From Bacteroidales bacterium (GTDB lineage: Bacteria > Bacteroidota > Bacteroidia > Bacteroidales > UBA7960): a stretch of 18,624 bases of DNA. The notes under the pieces are model-generated. The model made no database searches. It worked only from the letters and a program-made list of their open reading frames with translations, and was not told the origin of the DNA. A program made the translations under genes and the position numbers. Positions 1 to 7,416 of this stretch are shown here, one piece after another. Each line of letters begins with the position of its first letter. Position 1 is the stretch's first letter. Where the stretch lies: the NCBI GenBank assembly GCA_007131125.1, contig SLRE01000232.1, forward strand, positions 1-18,624, given 5' to 3'.

Positions 1-66
1 AATCGCAGGGGTTGGTTTAAGGAATTGAGTATGTGCAGGGGATATGTGCTTTATTTTCTTTACAGC

Positions 67-99
67 TTTCGGAATGATGTCAGTATTTTTTTAAATTTG
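67..99 (+). promoter_or_regulatory. Candidate Bacteroidota promoter for the repeat-protein gene
   Basis: A perfect -7 box TAAATTTG lies at 92-99 (consensus TAnnTTTG). An imperfect -33 box TTTC lies 21 nt upstream at 67-70 (consensus TTTG). Transcription would start near 106, which places the ATG at 31 upstream of the transcript and favours translation from 157. The region is AT-rich, so a chance match is possible. Confidence 0.35.
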
Positions 100-156
100 T
101 TAAAAGACAAAATTTTCCAAAAGGCCGGATCCTGGTTTATTGAATCAAAAAATGGA

Positions 157-996
157 ATGATGAGCCATCGCACTCCAAAACAAACCGCTTCTTCCAAAGC
201 CAGCAAGGATAAAGTCATTGATCAGGCTTTGCATGCCCCCGATTATTTTGTCCGTGCCGATGCCGTAAAGAAGCTGGATGATCAGGATATACTCTGGCGT
301 GTTGCCCTGAACGACCCGGATTATTTTGTAAGGCAAACGGCTGTTGAAAAGATTGAAGACCAGGAAATGCTGGTTCGCATAGCCCAGGAAGAAAGAGATT
401 ATTATGTAAGGCTGGCAGCGGTTAAAAAGGTGAAATGCCCCAAATCTCTGGCAAAAATTGTTTTAAGCAGCCAGAACGATTATTATATCTGCAAGGATGC
501 CCTGGCAAACATTACCGACAATGATGTGCTGGCCAGCCTGGTAGAGGGGATCACCGACCGCGACATCAAATCTGCAGCAGTGCAGGCCATTACCGATCAG
601 CAGGTTCTTGCCCACATAGCCCGTACCAACAGCGACTTTTATGTGCGGTCGGATGCCCTGAAAAAAATCACCGATCAAAAGGTGCTCAATCATATTGCCC
701 TGAATGATCAGGATTTTTATGTAAGGGCACTGGCAGTTCACCAGATAAACGATCCTTCGGTGGTACAGCAGGTAGCCACTTCCGACCCAGATTACTACGT
801 CAGGGGGCAGGCTGTTTCCAGGATTTCGGATGTGGAGGTGCTCAGGGAAATTGCTTTAAATGATTCCGATTTTGAAGTCAGGAAAAAGGCCATTGCCAAC
901 ATTTACGACAACCAAACCCTGGACTTCCTAAGCAGTGCTGTTACCGACAGCTTCCTGCTTCGCAAGATCAAGTCGCAAATTGAAAGTTTACCTTAG
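157..996 (+). CDS. LRV/HEAT-like repeat protein (nine 26-residue repeats)
   Basis: This is an alpha-solenoid-like protein of unknown specific function. Nearly the whole chain is a tandem repeat of about 26 residues with the core pattern VLxxIAxxDxDYYVRxxAVxKIxD. The arginine of the VR motif falls at residues 33, 59, 85, 164, 190, 216 and 242, with Cys and Lys at the equivalent sites 112 and 138. The pattern resembles leucine-rich-repeat-variant (LRV) and short HEAT-type repeats, which usually bind proteins. No enzymatic motif, signal peptide or membrane segment is visible from the chosen start. The frame is open back to position 25, but the extra 44 residues carry no repeats and a candidate promoter lies inside them, so the tandem ATG codons at 157/160 are preferred. 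Only 8 nt separate it from lplA, so the two are probably co-transcribed. The fold is fairly secure; the function is unknown. Confidence 0.75.
   Translation: MMSHRTPKQTASSKASKDKVIDQALHAPDYFVRADAVKKLDDQDILWRVALNDPDYFVRQTAVEKIEDQEMLVRIAQEERDYYVRLAAVKKVKCPKSLAKIVLSSQNDYYICKDALANITDNDVLASLVEGITDRDIKSAAVQAITDQQVLAHIARTNSDFYVRSDALKKITDQKVLNHIALNDQDFYVRALAVHQINDPSVVQQVATSDPDYYVRGQAVSRISDVEVLREIALNDSDFEVRKKAIANIYDNQTLDFLSSAVTDSFLLRKIKSQIESLP
205..909 (+). repeat. Nine coding tandem repeats, 78-bp period
   Basis: Nine consecutive 26-codon units run through the gene. The spacing between equivalent VR arginines is exactly 26 residues except for one extra residue just before the fourth unit. Units 4 and 5 are the most diverged: the R is replaced by C and K, and the aromatic pair is lost in unit 5. 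The repeats are conserved at protein level but clearly diverged at DNA level, so this is an old protein repeat rather than a recent DNA expansion. Confidence 0.8.
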
Positions 997-1004
997 TCCT
1001 GCCC

Positions 1005-1985
1005 ATGCTTTTTGTAAAAAACCCCTCCCTCGATCCCTGGTTTAACCTTGCCGCCGAAGAATACCTGCTTAAACACCTGGATGAAGAGGTGGTTATGCTT
1101 TGGCAAAGCCGCTCTTCGGTTATTGTGGGAAAGCATCAGAATACCCTTTCTGAGATCAACTATCCTTTTGTAAAACAGGAAAAGATACCGGTAATCCGTC
1201 GTTTATCGGGCGGGGGGACGGTATTTCACGGACCGGGCAACCTAAACTTTACCTTTATCCGAAAGGCACCCTGCGACCGCCTGATTGATTTCCGGAAGCA
1301 TACCCGCCCGGTCATTGCATTTCTCGAAAGCATTGGAGTTCCTGCCCGCTTTGAAGGAAAAAACGACCTGAGGTTAAAGGGCTTGAAAATATCGGGAAAT
1401 GCAGAGCATGTTTTTAAAAACAAAGTACTTCATCACGGAACCCTGCTTTTTAATTCCGACCTGAACAGGCTCAATCAAGCCATAAAAGTTGGTGAAGGAA
1501 GGTATAAAGACCGCAGTGTGCAATCGGTAAGAAGCAGGGTTGCCAATATCAGCAGCTTCCTTGAGCAAACCATCTCCTTTGAGGTATTTCATCAGAAACT
1601 CGGGGAATTTCTCCGGAAATATTTCGGGAATACGAAAGAATATGTTTTTTCGGAAAAAGAACTGGAAACCATTGAGAATCTTTCCCGTGAAAAGTATAAC
1701 ACCTGGGAGTGGAATTTTGGGTATTCACCCGATTATCTGCTCAGCAGCCGGGCAATCATTGATGGAGAGCCGGTTGAATTGCGGATCATGGTTAAAAAAG
1801 GGATCATTGAAACGGCCGGTTTCCTAGCGACGGGTGACAGGCCAAAAAAATTCGAAACCCTTGCCAGGGATATGGAGGGCAGGCAGCACAGGGAAAGTGT
1901 TTTGTGCGACCTGATGGTAAAGCACAGACTCATAGATGCTGAATCCACCGATTTACCGGATGAGTGGATCAGGCTGTTTTTTTAG
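1005..1985 (+). CDS. lplA: Lipoate-protein ligase A
   Basis: It activates free lipoate with ATP to lipoyl-AMP and transfers it to the lysine of lipoyl domains of 2-oxoacid dehydrogenases and glycine-cleavage H protein (scavenging route, cytoplasm). At 326 residues it matches full-length LplA, with both the catalytic domain and a C-terminal accessory domain (from about residue 245). Visible signatures are RRLSGGGTVFHGPGNLNFTF (residues 65-84), the family's lipoate/AMP-binding loop; LKISGNA around K128, which aligns with the catalytic lysine of E. coli LplA; and HHGTLLF at 143-149. It follows the repeat-protein gene closely. Its TAG stop overlaps the convergent rnz stop by a few bases. I see nothing that looks degraded. 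A dedicated octanoyl transferase (LipB or LipM type) is less likely because of the length and the C-terminal domain. Confidence 0.92.
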   Translation: MLFVKNPSLDPWFNLAAEEYLLKHLDEEVVMLWQSRSSVIVGKHQNTLSEINYPFVKQEKIPVIRRLSGGGTVFHGPGNLNFTFIRKAPCDRLIDFRKHTRPVIAFLESIGVPARFEGKNDLRLKGLKISGNAEHVFKNKVLHHGTLLFNSDLNRLNQAIKVGEGRYKDRSVQSVRSRVANISSFLEQTISFEVFHQKLGEFLRKYFGNTKEYVFSEKELETIENLSREKYNTWEWNFGYSPDYLLSSRAIIDGEPVELRIMVKKGIIETAGFLATGDRPKKFETLARDMEGRQHRESVLCDLMVKHRLIDAESTDLPDEWIRLFF

Positions 1986-2917
1986 GAATTATCTCCATTT
2001 TCTCCCACCTGAACTGTATCTCCTTCTTCCGCCAGGGTGGTATTGGGAAAAACCTCCCGGGCTTCCCGGGCAAAGCCTTCCATTTCTTTATACCTGGCCG
2101 AATAATGTCCAAGCAGCAATTTTTTCACACCGGCCTTTCGGGCAAGAGTGGCCGCCTCTAACGTAGTGCTGTGGGTTTTTTCACGGGCAATCTCTGCCTT
2201 ATCATGTAAAAAGGTAGCCTCATGATATAGCAGGTCGATTCCCTTTATCTGTTCCAGGAATTTTTCGGTATAGGCCGTATCCCCGCAAAAGGCATAGCTT
2301 CTTGGATTTGGCGGGCTGATAGTGATGCGGCTGTTGGGGATCACTTTTCCGGAGGGTGTTACAAAATCCTCTCCCTTTTTTATTCCGGGGATTGCTTCAA
2401 TGGGAATGTTGTGCCGGGTAATGCTTTCTTTTTTTATGTTCCTTTCCAGGGTCTTTTCCCTGAAAAGAAATCCATAAGTGGGCAGGCGATGCTCCATTTC
2501 CAGGGTTTCAACGCTCAGATAAGGGTCTTCATAAATGATTTCCCCGGCCTTTGTAAGTTCATGGTAAACTATATTGAAAACCGGCTTCAGTCCTGAAATC
2601 CTGAACTGCACCTCAACGATCTCTTTCAGTCCGGGAGGGCTAAAGATGTGGAGGTCTTTATCCCGGCCCAGCAGGTGGTACGAGAAAAGCAGCCCGGGAA
2701 GACCAAGGTAATGGTCACCATGCAGGTGACTGATAAAGATATGGTCAAACTTCATCATGGGCAGTTTGAAACGCCGCATCTGCATTTGGGTGCCTTCGGC
2801 GCAATCAAGCAGGAAAAGCCTGTTGTGAAAATGCAGGGCCTGTGCCGTGGTATGCCGCAACGAAGTCGGGGTGGCAGCCGAAGACCCAAGGATGGTGATC
2901 TGGAATTTTGTCCGCAT
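1982..2917 (-). CDS. rnz: Ribonuclease Z (tRNase Z)
   Basis: This metallo-beta-lactamase-fold endonuclease removes the 3' trailer of tRNA precursors, leaving the end for CCA. Counting from the chosen start, the zinc motif HLHGDH is at residues 64-69 in SHLHGDHYLGLPGL. Further ligands and signatures are H143 (HRLPTYG), D213 in CGDTAY, HEATF at 232-236, H249 in THSTT, and H270 in GHYSARY. All the usual tRNase Z ligands are therefore present. The chain is 311 residues, typical of the short bacterial form. A TTG eight codons upstream is in frame but lies inside a strong hairpin, so the ATG at 2917 is preferred: it gives MRTKFQITILGSSAATPT, the usual beginning of the family. It is the last gene of the minus-strand run behind the isoaspartyl dipeptidase, and its end overlaps the lplA stop by 3 bp. 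Confidence 0.93.
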   Translation of the reverse strand: MRTKFQITILGSSAATPTSLRHTTAQALHFHNRLFLLDCAEGTQMQMRRFKLPMMKFDHIFISHLHGDHYLGLPGLLFSYHLLGRDKDLHIFSPPGLKEIVEVQFRISGLKPVFNIVYHELTKAGEIIYEDPYLSVETLEMEHRLPTYGFLFREKTLERNIKKESITRHNIPIEAIPGIKKGEDFVTPSGKVIPNSRITISPPNPRSYAFCGDTAYTEKFLEQIKGIDLLYHEATFLHDKAEIAREKTHSTTLEAATLARKAGVKKLLLGHYSARYKEMEGFAREAREVFPNTTLAEEGDTVQVGENGDNS

Positions 2918-2928
2918 GGCTTTTGGAG

Positions 2929-2956
2929 AAACACCCCGCAATCGGGCTGCGGGGTG
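2929..2956 (-). terminator. Hairpin between iadA and rnz (terminator or attenuator-like)
   Basis: A perfect 9-bp inverted repeat, CACCCCGCA (2932-2940) with TGCGGGGTG (2948-2956), surrounds a 7-nt loop. On the minus strand only three T residues follow, so termination would be partial. It sits between the iadA stop and the rnz ATG, and could reduce readthrough into rnz or protect the upstream mRNA end. The hairpin is seen directly; its role is inferred. Confidence 0.45.
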
Positions 2957-2973
2957 CTTTCTTTCATTTAAGT

Positions 2974-4134
2974 TTATTTTTCGTAGCTGCCTTTTTTGAG
3001 CATTTTGGTGTCCTTCACCATTAACTGGCCCATAGCGGTCATGTGCACGATATTGAACTGATCGTCAATCAGCACCAGGTCGGCATCCTTTCCGGTTTCC
3101 AGCCTGCCTTTGTGTCTCAGCCACAGGATGTCGGCCACGTTGGAAGTTACTACTTTCAGGGCCTGTTCCAGCTTCATGTCTTCTTCCTTTACTGCGTCTG
3201 CCATTTCATCAAAAATAGACTTTGGAAAACCGGACTCCAGGCTTTTCAGGTTTCCTTTTTCGTCAAAATCGGGCAGGGAGCCGCAGCCATCGCTGGTCAT
3301 GGTGATATGCTCCAGTGGCACCCCTGCCTTCACCAGATCGGCAATGGCTTTGGAGGGTTTTATTTCATACTGCGGGAAGTAAGGGTAAGAGCTGGCAGTG
3401 ATGTCAACATATCCTTTTTTTCCGTATGTTTTGGCATCTTCAAAAATATATTCATTTCGGTTGCAATGGGTGGGAAGAAACTGGGTCAGCCTGAGTTCGC
3501 TTTTGCCTACTGCCTGGTATATCGGTTTAAAAGGATCACGGGCATCCCCCATATGAATGTTGACAATTCCGGCTTTCCCTCCAAGCATTCCTCCAACCCG
3601 GGCGTGCTCGGCAATACGGATGAGCTCGTCGGTGGTAGGGCAGGATGACCTATGGTCGGACAGGGCAATTTCTCCGGCCCCGATCACTTCCTCAATCATG
3701 GCAATGTCCTTTCCGACATCTCCAAGAATGGTAGGAGTAGGAACCTGGTAGGAACCTGTATATATCCATGCGCTCACACCTTCCTGCCTCAGTGCCTTAG
3801 CTTTCATCAGCACAGATTCCACACTGCGGGTGAGCCCGTCTGTACCCAGGCAACCGATTACCGTAGTTACCCCGGCTTCCAGCATGTGGCTTAACTGCAT
3901 CTCGGGAGTACGAGAGGCCGGGCCTCCTTCTCCGCCGGCCCCGGCTATGTGCACATGGGCATCAATAAGGCCGGGGATCATTTTGAGATCTTTTGCCTTG
4001 ATAACCTCCATTTTCAGCCCTTTTGGGGGTTCAATGGTTTTTTCTATGGCAATGATCTTTGGCCCGGCAATTAATACATCCCTTTTCCCGAGATGATCAG
4101 GGGAATATACTTCGCAATCTTTAAAAAGGATCAT
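2974..4134 (-). CDS. iadA: Isoaspartyl dipeptidase (beta-aspartyl dipeptidase, amidohydrolase family)
   Basis: This zinc amidohydrolase splits beta-aspartyl dipeptides, which arise from isoaspartate-damaged proteins or from cyanophycin breakdown (beta-Asp-Arg). The 386 residues match E. coli IadA in length. Compared with the remembered E. coli sequence, the metal ligands are H60 and H62 (DAHVH), H194 (IHMGD), H223 (PTHCNRN) and D282 (SDGCG). Substrate residues also match: E69 in GGEGGP, T98 in GTDG, Y129 in GSY, R162 in SDHRSS, R226 and S286. The one clear change is E155 (GAGEIALSDH) where E. coli has the carboxylated, metal-bridging K162; glutamate at this position is known in other amidohydrolases. 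No signal peptide, so probably cytoplasmic. It begins 6 bp after the cyanophycin-synthetase-like gene, a tight coupling suggesting joint function. Activity is likely; the natural substrate is inferred. Confidence 0.92.
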   Translation of the reverse strand: MILFKDCEVYSPDHLGKRDVLIAGPKIIAIEKTIEPPKGLKMEVIKAKDLKMIPGLIDAHVHIAGAGGEGGPASRTPEMQLSHMLEAGVTTVIGCLGTDGLTRSVESVLMKAKALRQEGVSAWIYTGSYQVPTPTILGDVGKDIAMIEEVIGAGEIALSDHRSSCPTTDELIRIAEHARVGGMLGGKAGIVNIHMGDARDPFKPIYQAVGKSELRLTQFLPTHCNRNEYIFEDAKTYGKKGYVDITASSYPYFPQYEIKPSKAIADLVKAGVPLEHITMTSDGCGSLPDFDEKGNLKSLESGFPKSIFDEMADAVKEEDMKLEQALKVVTSNVADILWLRHKGRLETGKDADLVLIDDQFNIVHMTAMGQLMVKDTKMLKKGSYEK

Positions 4135-4140
4135 AATATA

Positions 4141-5838
4141 TTAATGAGTGGTTGGTTCATATTTATCCAACAATTCTTTTATCAATGGGTTCAGCATTTC
4201 AAGCAGTTTTTCTTCTTTGCGGGTCTCTTTGTCAAACAAAATGGTTTTTTTTGTTTCTCCATTTACCGACAGTCGGATTTCCCCGCCCTCAATGGTAATG
4301 AGTTTGCCACCGGGCAGTATCATTTCCTTAAGTTTTTCCTCGGCCCAGTTGGGGTTTTCCAGGATGACCAAATCGGCACCTTCATGGAAAAAACCGCTTT
4401 CATAAATTTTTTCACGGTTGTGGTTAAACAGGGCCATTTCCGTTTGCGGGTGCCGCAAAATGATTTTTACATTCTGGTGGTGGCTTACATTTTTATGGAA
4501 ATATTTTCCGTTAAAAAATACCCCATCTCTTGTAAGGCTGCCAAAAAACAGGGAAGGGCGGTAGTCCCTGGCAATATCATTGATTTTTTCCGAAAGTTTT
4601 TGAGAAATTTGGTTGCCTGCAATAATTGGGATCCTTGCATGGTCGACAAAGCCAAAATGGGATGACAGGATTTTTTCCGCAATTTTGGCAAAGACGGATT
4701 TCTGGGTTTTGGATTCAAAAAATACCGGGCCGGCATGCATCCCTGTAATTGCAAAATTGCCTTCGTTCCATGGAATGGAAAGGTCTTTGGCTACCACATC
4801 CACAGCAAGGCTTTTGATGTTGAAAAAACCAGCAATGGATTCAGCCATTTCAACATTGATGGGATGTACTTTCTCAGGAGAACTTTCATTATCGGCAGGG
4901 GGCATTTTGAAAGCCGCCACAAATTTTCCGGCTGCAAGGTAAAACCGAAACCTCTTACCGCGGATCTGCTGCTGAACGAGAACCCCTTCAAAAGGCCAGC
5001 CATCTTTTTCGGCCTGTAAAATTATTTTCTGAAAGGCTTTTTTTACCTCAAGCCCGGAACCGATATTTTTGTGGTCACCATAGCCTCTGGCTCCGGCAGC
5101 CGGTTTGACCACAAGGGGAAACCCAAGCTTTTTGGCTTCCTTTTCAGCTTCATCTTCAGTAAAACAGGTGGCTCCAATAGGGGTTGGATAACCGCACATG
5201 GTCAGGAAGTCGGTAACCTGGTCCAGGTACATGGTAAACTCCGTGTCTTTGATGCTGTCGGTATGAAAGTTGGCGCCAAGCCCACGGAGCTGGGTTTTTC
5301 CGTAACCCCACTGAAACTGGTTTTCTTCCGGGAGGTAAAATACCGGGATCTCCCTTTTGGCTCCTTCTTCCCAGAGCGCATATACGGTAGGGTTGTTTAC
5401 CAGGGACTCCTGAAAGTCATCGTGTAACTGCCTGATTTTTTCATCTATGGCAAAAGATTTTTCTTTGCCTGCATTGATGGATTTAAACCATTGGCTTAAC
5501 AGCCTTACGGCGTCTTCGGCGGTTTGATCGTCAAGGAACTCAACGGCTACAATGTATTCCTCCCCTTCTTCATTGATGGCATAGTCCTTAATAAAAAGTT
5601 CTTTGTTCATGCGCAACAGGTCCATGAGGGCATGCACAAAAAGGTCAATCACCGTGGTATCATCATAGTGCTTAATGCCGGGTAAAGTTTTATAAACGGC
5701 GGGTTTGTAAAAATCTGCTTCCGGGCCGTCGGTGTCTAAGTGTATATGAAATACAAGGGACCTGCTTCCAAGGTAATGGCTTGGCCCGTAATAGGAGTAA
5801 AAATTCCTCACGTCAAAATCTTTGTCAGATGCTTTCAT
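4141..5838 (-). CDS. Cyanophycin-synthetase-like ATP-grasp protein with degenerate active sites
   Basis: The order of domains follows cyanophycin synthetase (CphA): N domain (about residues 27-120), a linker with GYGKTQLRG (178-186, cf. GYGKNQRR in CphA), an ATP-grasp domain (about 195-400) and a shortened Mur-ligase-like domain (about 402-515). CphA makes the arginine-aspartate storage polymer; CphA2 forms join beta-Asp-Arg dipeptides and also have a shortened Mur-like part. Several key positions differ from the remembered family pattern. The HxxEH of the N domain reads DLFVH (65-69). The lysine after DKELT reads M203. The ATP-contact glutamate in VER reads Q289. The metal-binding EVNAAP reads GMHAGP (366-371). 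The P-loop after RIPIIA (402-407) reads GNQISQK, keeping only K414. K245, R298 and D347 are kept. The protein is 565 residues against roughly 870-900 for CphA, lacking the last ligase lobe. The frame is open, so it is maintained rather than decaying. It probably shares an mRNA with iadA. Function is unknown; a non-catalytic, regulatory or re-purposed role is inferred. Confidence 0.72.
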   Translation of the reverse strand: MKASDKDFDVRNFYSYYGPSHYLGSRSLVFHIHLDTDGPEADFYKPAVYKTLPGIKHYDDTTVIDLFVHALMDLLRMNKELFIKDYAINEEGEEYIVAVEFLDDQTAEDAVRLLSQWFKSINAGKEKSFAIDEKIRQLHDDFQESLVNNPTVYALWEEGAKREIPVFYLPEENQFQWGYGKTQLRGLGANFHTDSIKDTEFTMYLDQVTDFLTMCGYPTPIGATCFTEDEAEKEAKKLGFPLVVKPAAGARGYGDHKNIGSGLEVKKAFQKIILQAEKDGWPFEGVLVQQQIRGKRFRFYLAAGKFVAAFKMPPADNESSPEKVHPINVEMAESIAGFFNIKSLAVDVVAKDLSIPWNEGNFAITGMHAGPVFFESKTQKSVFAKIAEKILSSHFGFVDHARIPIIAGNQISQKLSEKINDIARDYRPSLFFGSLTRDGVFFNGKYFHKNVSHHQNVKIILRHPQTEMALFNHNREKIYESGFFHEGADLVILENPNWAEEKLKEMILPGGKLITIEGGEIRLSVNGETKKTILFDKETRKEEKLLEMLNPLIKELLDKYEPTTH

Positions 5839-5895
5839 AGCGAAGGCAGTTTAATGTTTGACAATTCATGTGCCATGGGGAGGGATGGTTTCAAT

Positions 5896-5903
5896 CAAAT
5901 ATA
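5896..5903 (-). promoter_or_regulatory. Possible -7 box upstream of the cyanophycin-synthetase-like gene
   Basis: The minus strand reads TATATTTG, a full match to TAnnTTTG, about 58 bp before the start codon. No TTTG sits at the expected 17-23 nt upstream; the nearest is 12 nt away, inside the preceding terminator stem. A promoter is expected here because a terminator lies just upstream, but this particular box is weakly supported. Confidence 0.3.
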
Positions 5904-5905
5904 TG

Positions 5906-5940
5906 AAAAATCCGGCAAAGGAGCGGCTTCCTTGCCGGAT
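5906..5940 (-). terminator. Rho-independent terminator downstream of rseP
   Basis: On the minus strand an inverted repeat TCCGGCAA...TTGCCGGA (5911-5939), extended by a further GGA/TCC pairing past one bulged base, is followed by five T residues (5906-5910). It lies about 125 bp past the rseP stop and should end the M23-dxr-rseP transcript. The 226-bp gap at 5839-6064 otherwise holds only the candidate -7 box above. Confidence 0.7.
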
Positions 5941-6064
5941 TATTCGGGAATGATCCTGATAAACGAAAACTTTTTTTAACCGTGCGTTGCCATGCATTTA
6001 GCGGTCCTCAAAAGCATTTGAAAGGGATTGTCCGGGGGCAAACCTTTTTTAAAAGGAGAACAGG

Positions 6065-7387
6065 TTACCGGAACAGCCTCAGAATGTCGTTGAGGTTGAC
6101 AAAAATAAGCAGTGACAGCAGGAGCAGCATTCCGATCATCTGGGCATACTCCATAAATTTCTCCGGGGGTTTTTTCCCCACGATGATTTCATAGATGAGA
6201 AACATCACATGTCCGCCGTCCAGCGCAGGAATGGGAAGAAGGTTCATGATGGCCAGCACAACCGATAGCAGTGCAGTAATTGTCCAGAAGTGGCCCCAGT
6301 CCCAGGTGGGAGCAAAAATGCTTCCAATGGTAATAAAGCCTCCCAGGCTTTCCCTGGCCTTCACCTCAGGCCTGAACAATAACCTGAGCTCCCTGAAATA
6401 AGTGGTGGTGGTATTGTATGCTTTGGAAATTCCTGCCGGAATGGAGGCGAAAAACGAATACTCGTGTTTTGCAAAATCAAGGATCTGGTCAACGGGCTTT
6501 ACGTAGGCTCCAATACGGGCTTCATCAGGAATGGCAATGGGGAGTTCCAGTTCCTGTTCGTTGCGGGCTATCCTGATGTTGGTTTCCTTACCGGCATAAT
6601 TGGGAATGGCGCGGGCAAATTCATCAAACGACCAGGTTTGATGCTCACCGATGCCTTTGATATGGTCGCCGGGTTGAAGGCCGGCCTTTTCAGCCGGTGA
6701 GTCTTCCATAAGCTCTTCCACAACAAAGGGAAAGCGAATGGAAATAAATCCCCTGCCCCGGGCAGAGATCAGCCTTCCAAAAAAGTCCTCGGGGACGGGT
6801 AATTCAACCAGGCTGTCGTTACGTTCTACGGTAACCCGCCGCACATTACCCATCACAAACTCCCGGGGGATATCCATAAAATCTTCCACTTCCTCACCGT
6901 TCAGCTTCAGGATTTTGTCACCGGTCTGCAAACCGATATCCCTTGCCAGGGAATCAGCCACTATGCCGTATTTGGCGTTTTGGGCAGGCAGATATTGCTC
7001 GCCCATAAAAAAGAGCATAAAAATATAAATAACAGCTGCCAGGATAATGTTTGCCGTGACACCGCCAAGCATGATGATCAGACGCTGCCAGGAGGGCTTT
7101 GCCCGGAACTCATATGGCTTGGCAGGCTTTTTCATCTGCTCTTTATCCATGGATTCATCAATCATGCCGGCGATCTTAACATAGCCGCCAAGTGGGAGCC
7201 ATCCCATCCCGTATTCGGTTTGTCCGCGTTTGAATTTAAACAGGGAAAACCAGGGGTTAAAGAAAAGGTAAAACTTCTCTACCCGGGTTTTGAACAAACG
7301 GGCCGGGATCATGTGGCCCATCTCATGTATTACAATCAAAATGGATAAGCTGAGAAAAAACTGTAAGGCTTTGATAAGGATTTCCAT
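6065..7387 (-). CDS. rseP: RseP-family site-2 zinc metalloprotease
   Basis: This is an M50 intramembrane protease of the inner membrane, the family that cuts anti-sigma factors and leftover signal peptides within the membrane. HEMGH (residues 21-25) in the first membrane helix carries the zinc histidines and catalytic glutamate. D390 in NLLPIPALDGGH near the C-terminus is the third ligand. GGVTAN (108-113) begins the second membrane segment. Two PDZ-like domains lie at about 135-205 and 215-290; the second has the clearer signature (SPAEKAGLQPGD, 230-241). The final helix is around 415-432. The 440 residues are typical for a two-PDZ member. It starts 29 bp after dxr, and dxr-rseP adjacency is common in bacteria. 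No anti-sigma gene is nearby, so the substrate is unknown. Confidence 0.95.
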   Translation of the reverse strand: MEILIKALQFFLSLSILIVIHEMGHMIPARLFKTRVEKFYLFFNPWFSLFKFKRGQTEYGMGWLPLGGYVKIAGMIDESMDKEQMKKPAKPYEFRAKPSWQRLIIMLGGVTANIILAAVIYIFMLFFMGEQYLPAQNAKYGIVADSLARDIGLQTGDKILKLNGEEVEDFMDIPREFVMGNVRRVTVERNDSLVELPVPEDFFGRLISARGRGFISIRFPFVVEELMEDSPAEKAGLQPGDHIKGIGEHQTWSFDEFARAIPNYAGKETNIRIARNEQELELPIAIPDEARIGAYVKPVDQILDFAKHEYSFFASIPAGISKAYNTTTTYFRELRLLFRPEVKARESLGGFITIGSIFAPTWDWGHFWTITALLSVVLAIMNLLPIPALDGGHVMFLIYEIIVGKKPPEKFMEYAQMIGMLLLLSLLIFVNLNDILRLFR

Positions 7388-7416
7388 TCGTATATTCGGT
7401 TTAAAGCTTGTACTGA

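Noticed and set aside
25..156. Upstream extension of the repeat protein (starts at TTG 25 or ATG 31)
   Set aside because: It carries no repeat pattern and contains a candidate promoter; the tandem ATG codons at 157/160 fit better.
3043..3648. A 201-codon open frame on the plus strand opposite iadA
   Set aside because: It is antisense to a clearly identified gene with all motifs in place, and its translation shows no family pattern.
4093..4665. A 190-codon plus-strand frame over the 3' end of the cyanophycin-synthetase-like gene
   Set aside because: The real minus-strand frame aligns with the CphA Mur-like domain here, and the plus-strand product is only F/Q-rich shadow sequence.
6041..6060. 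CCTTTTTTAAAAGG palindrome next to the rseP stop
   Set aside because: The loop would be only two bases and the stem is nearly all A/T; the better terminator for rseP is at 5906-5940.
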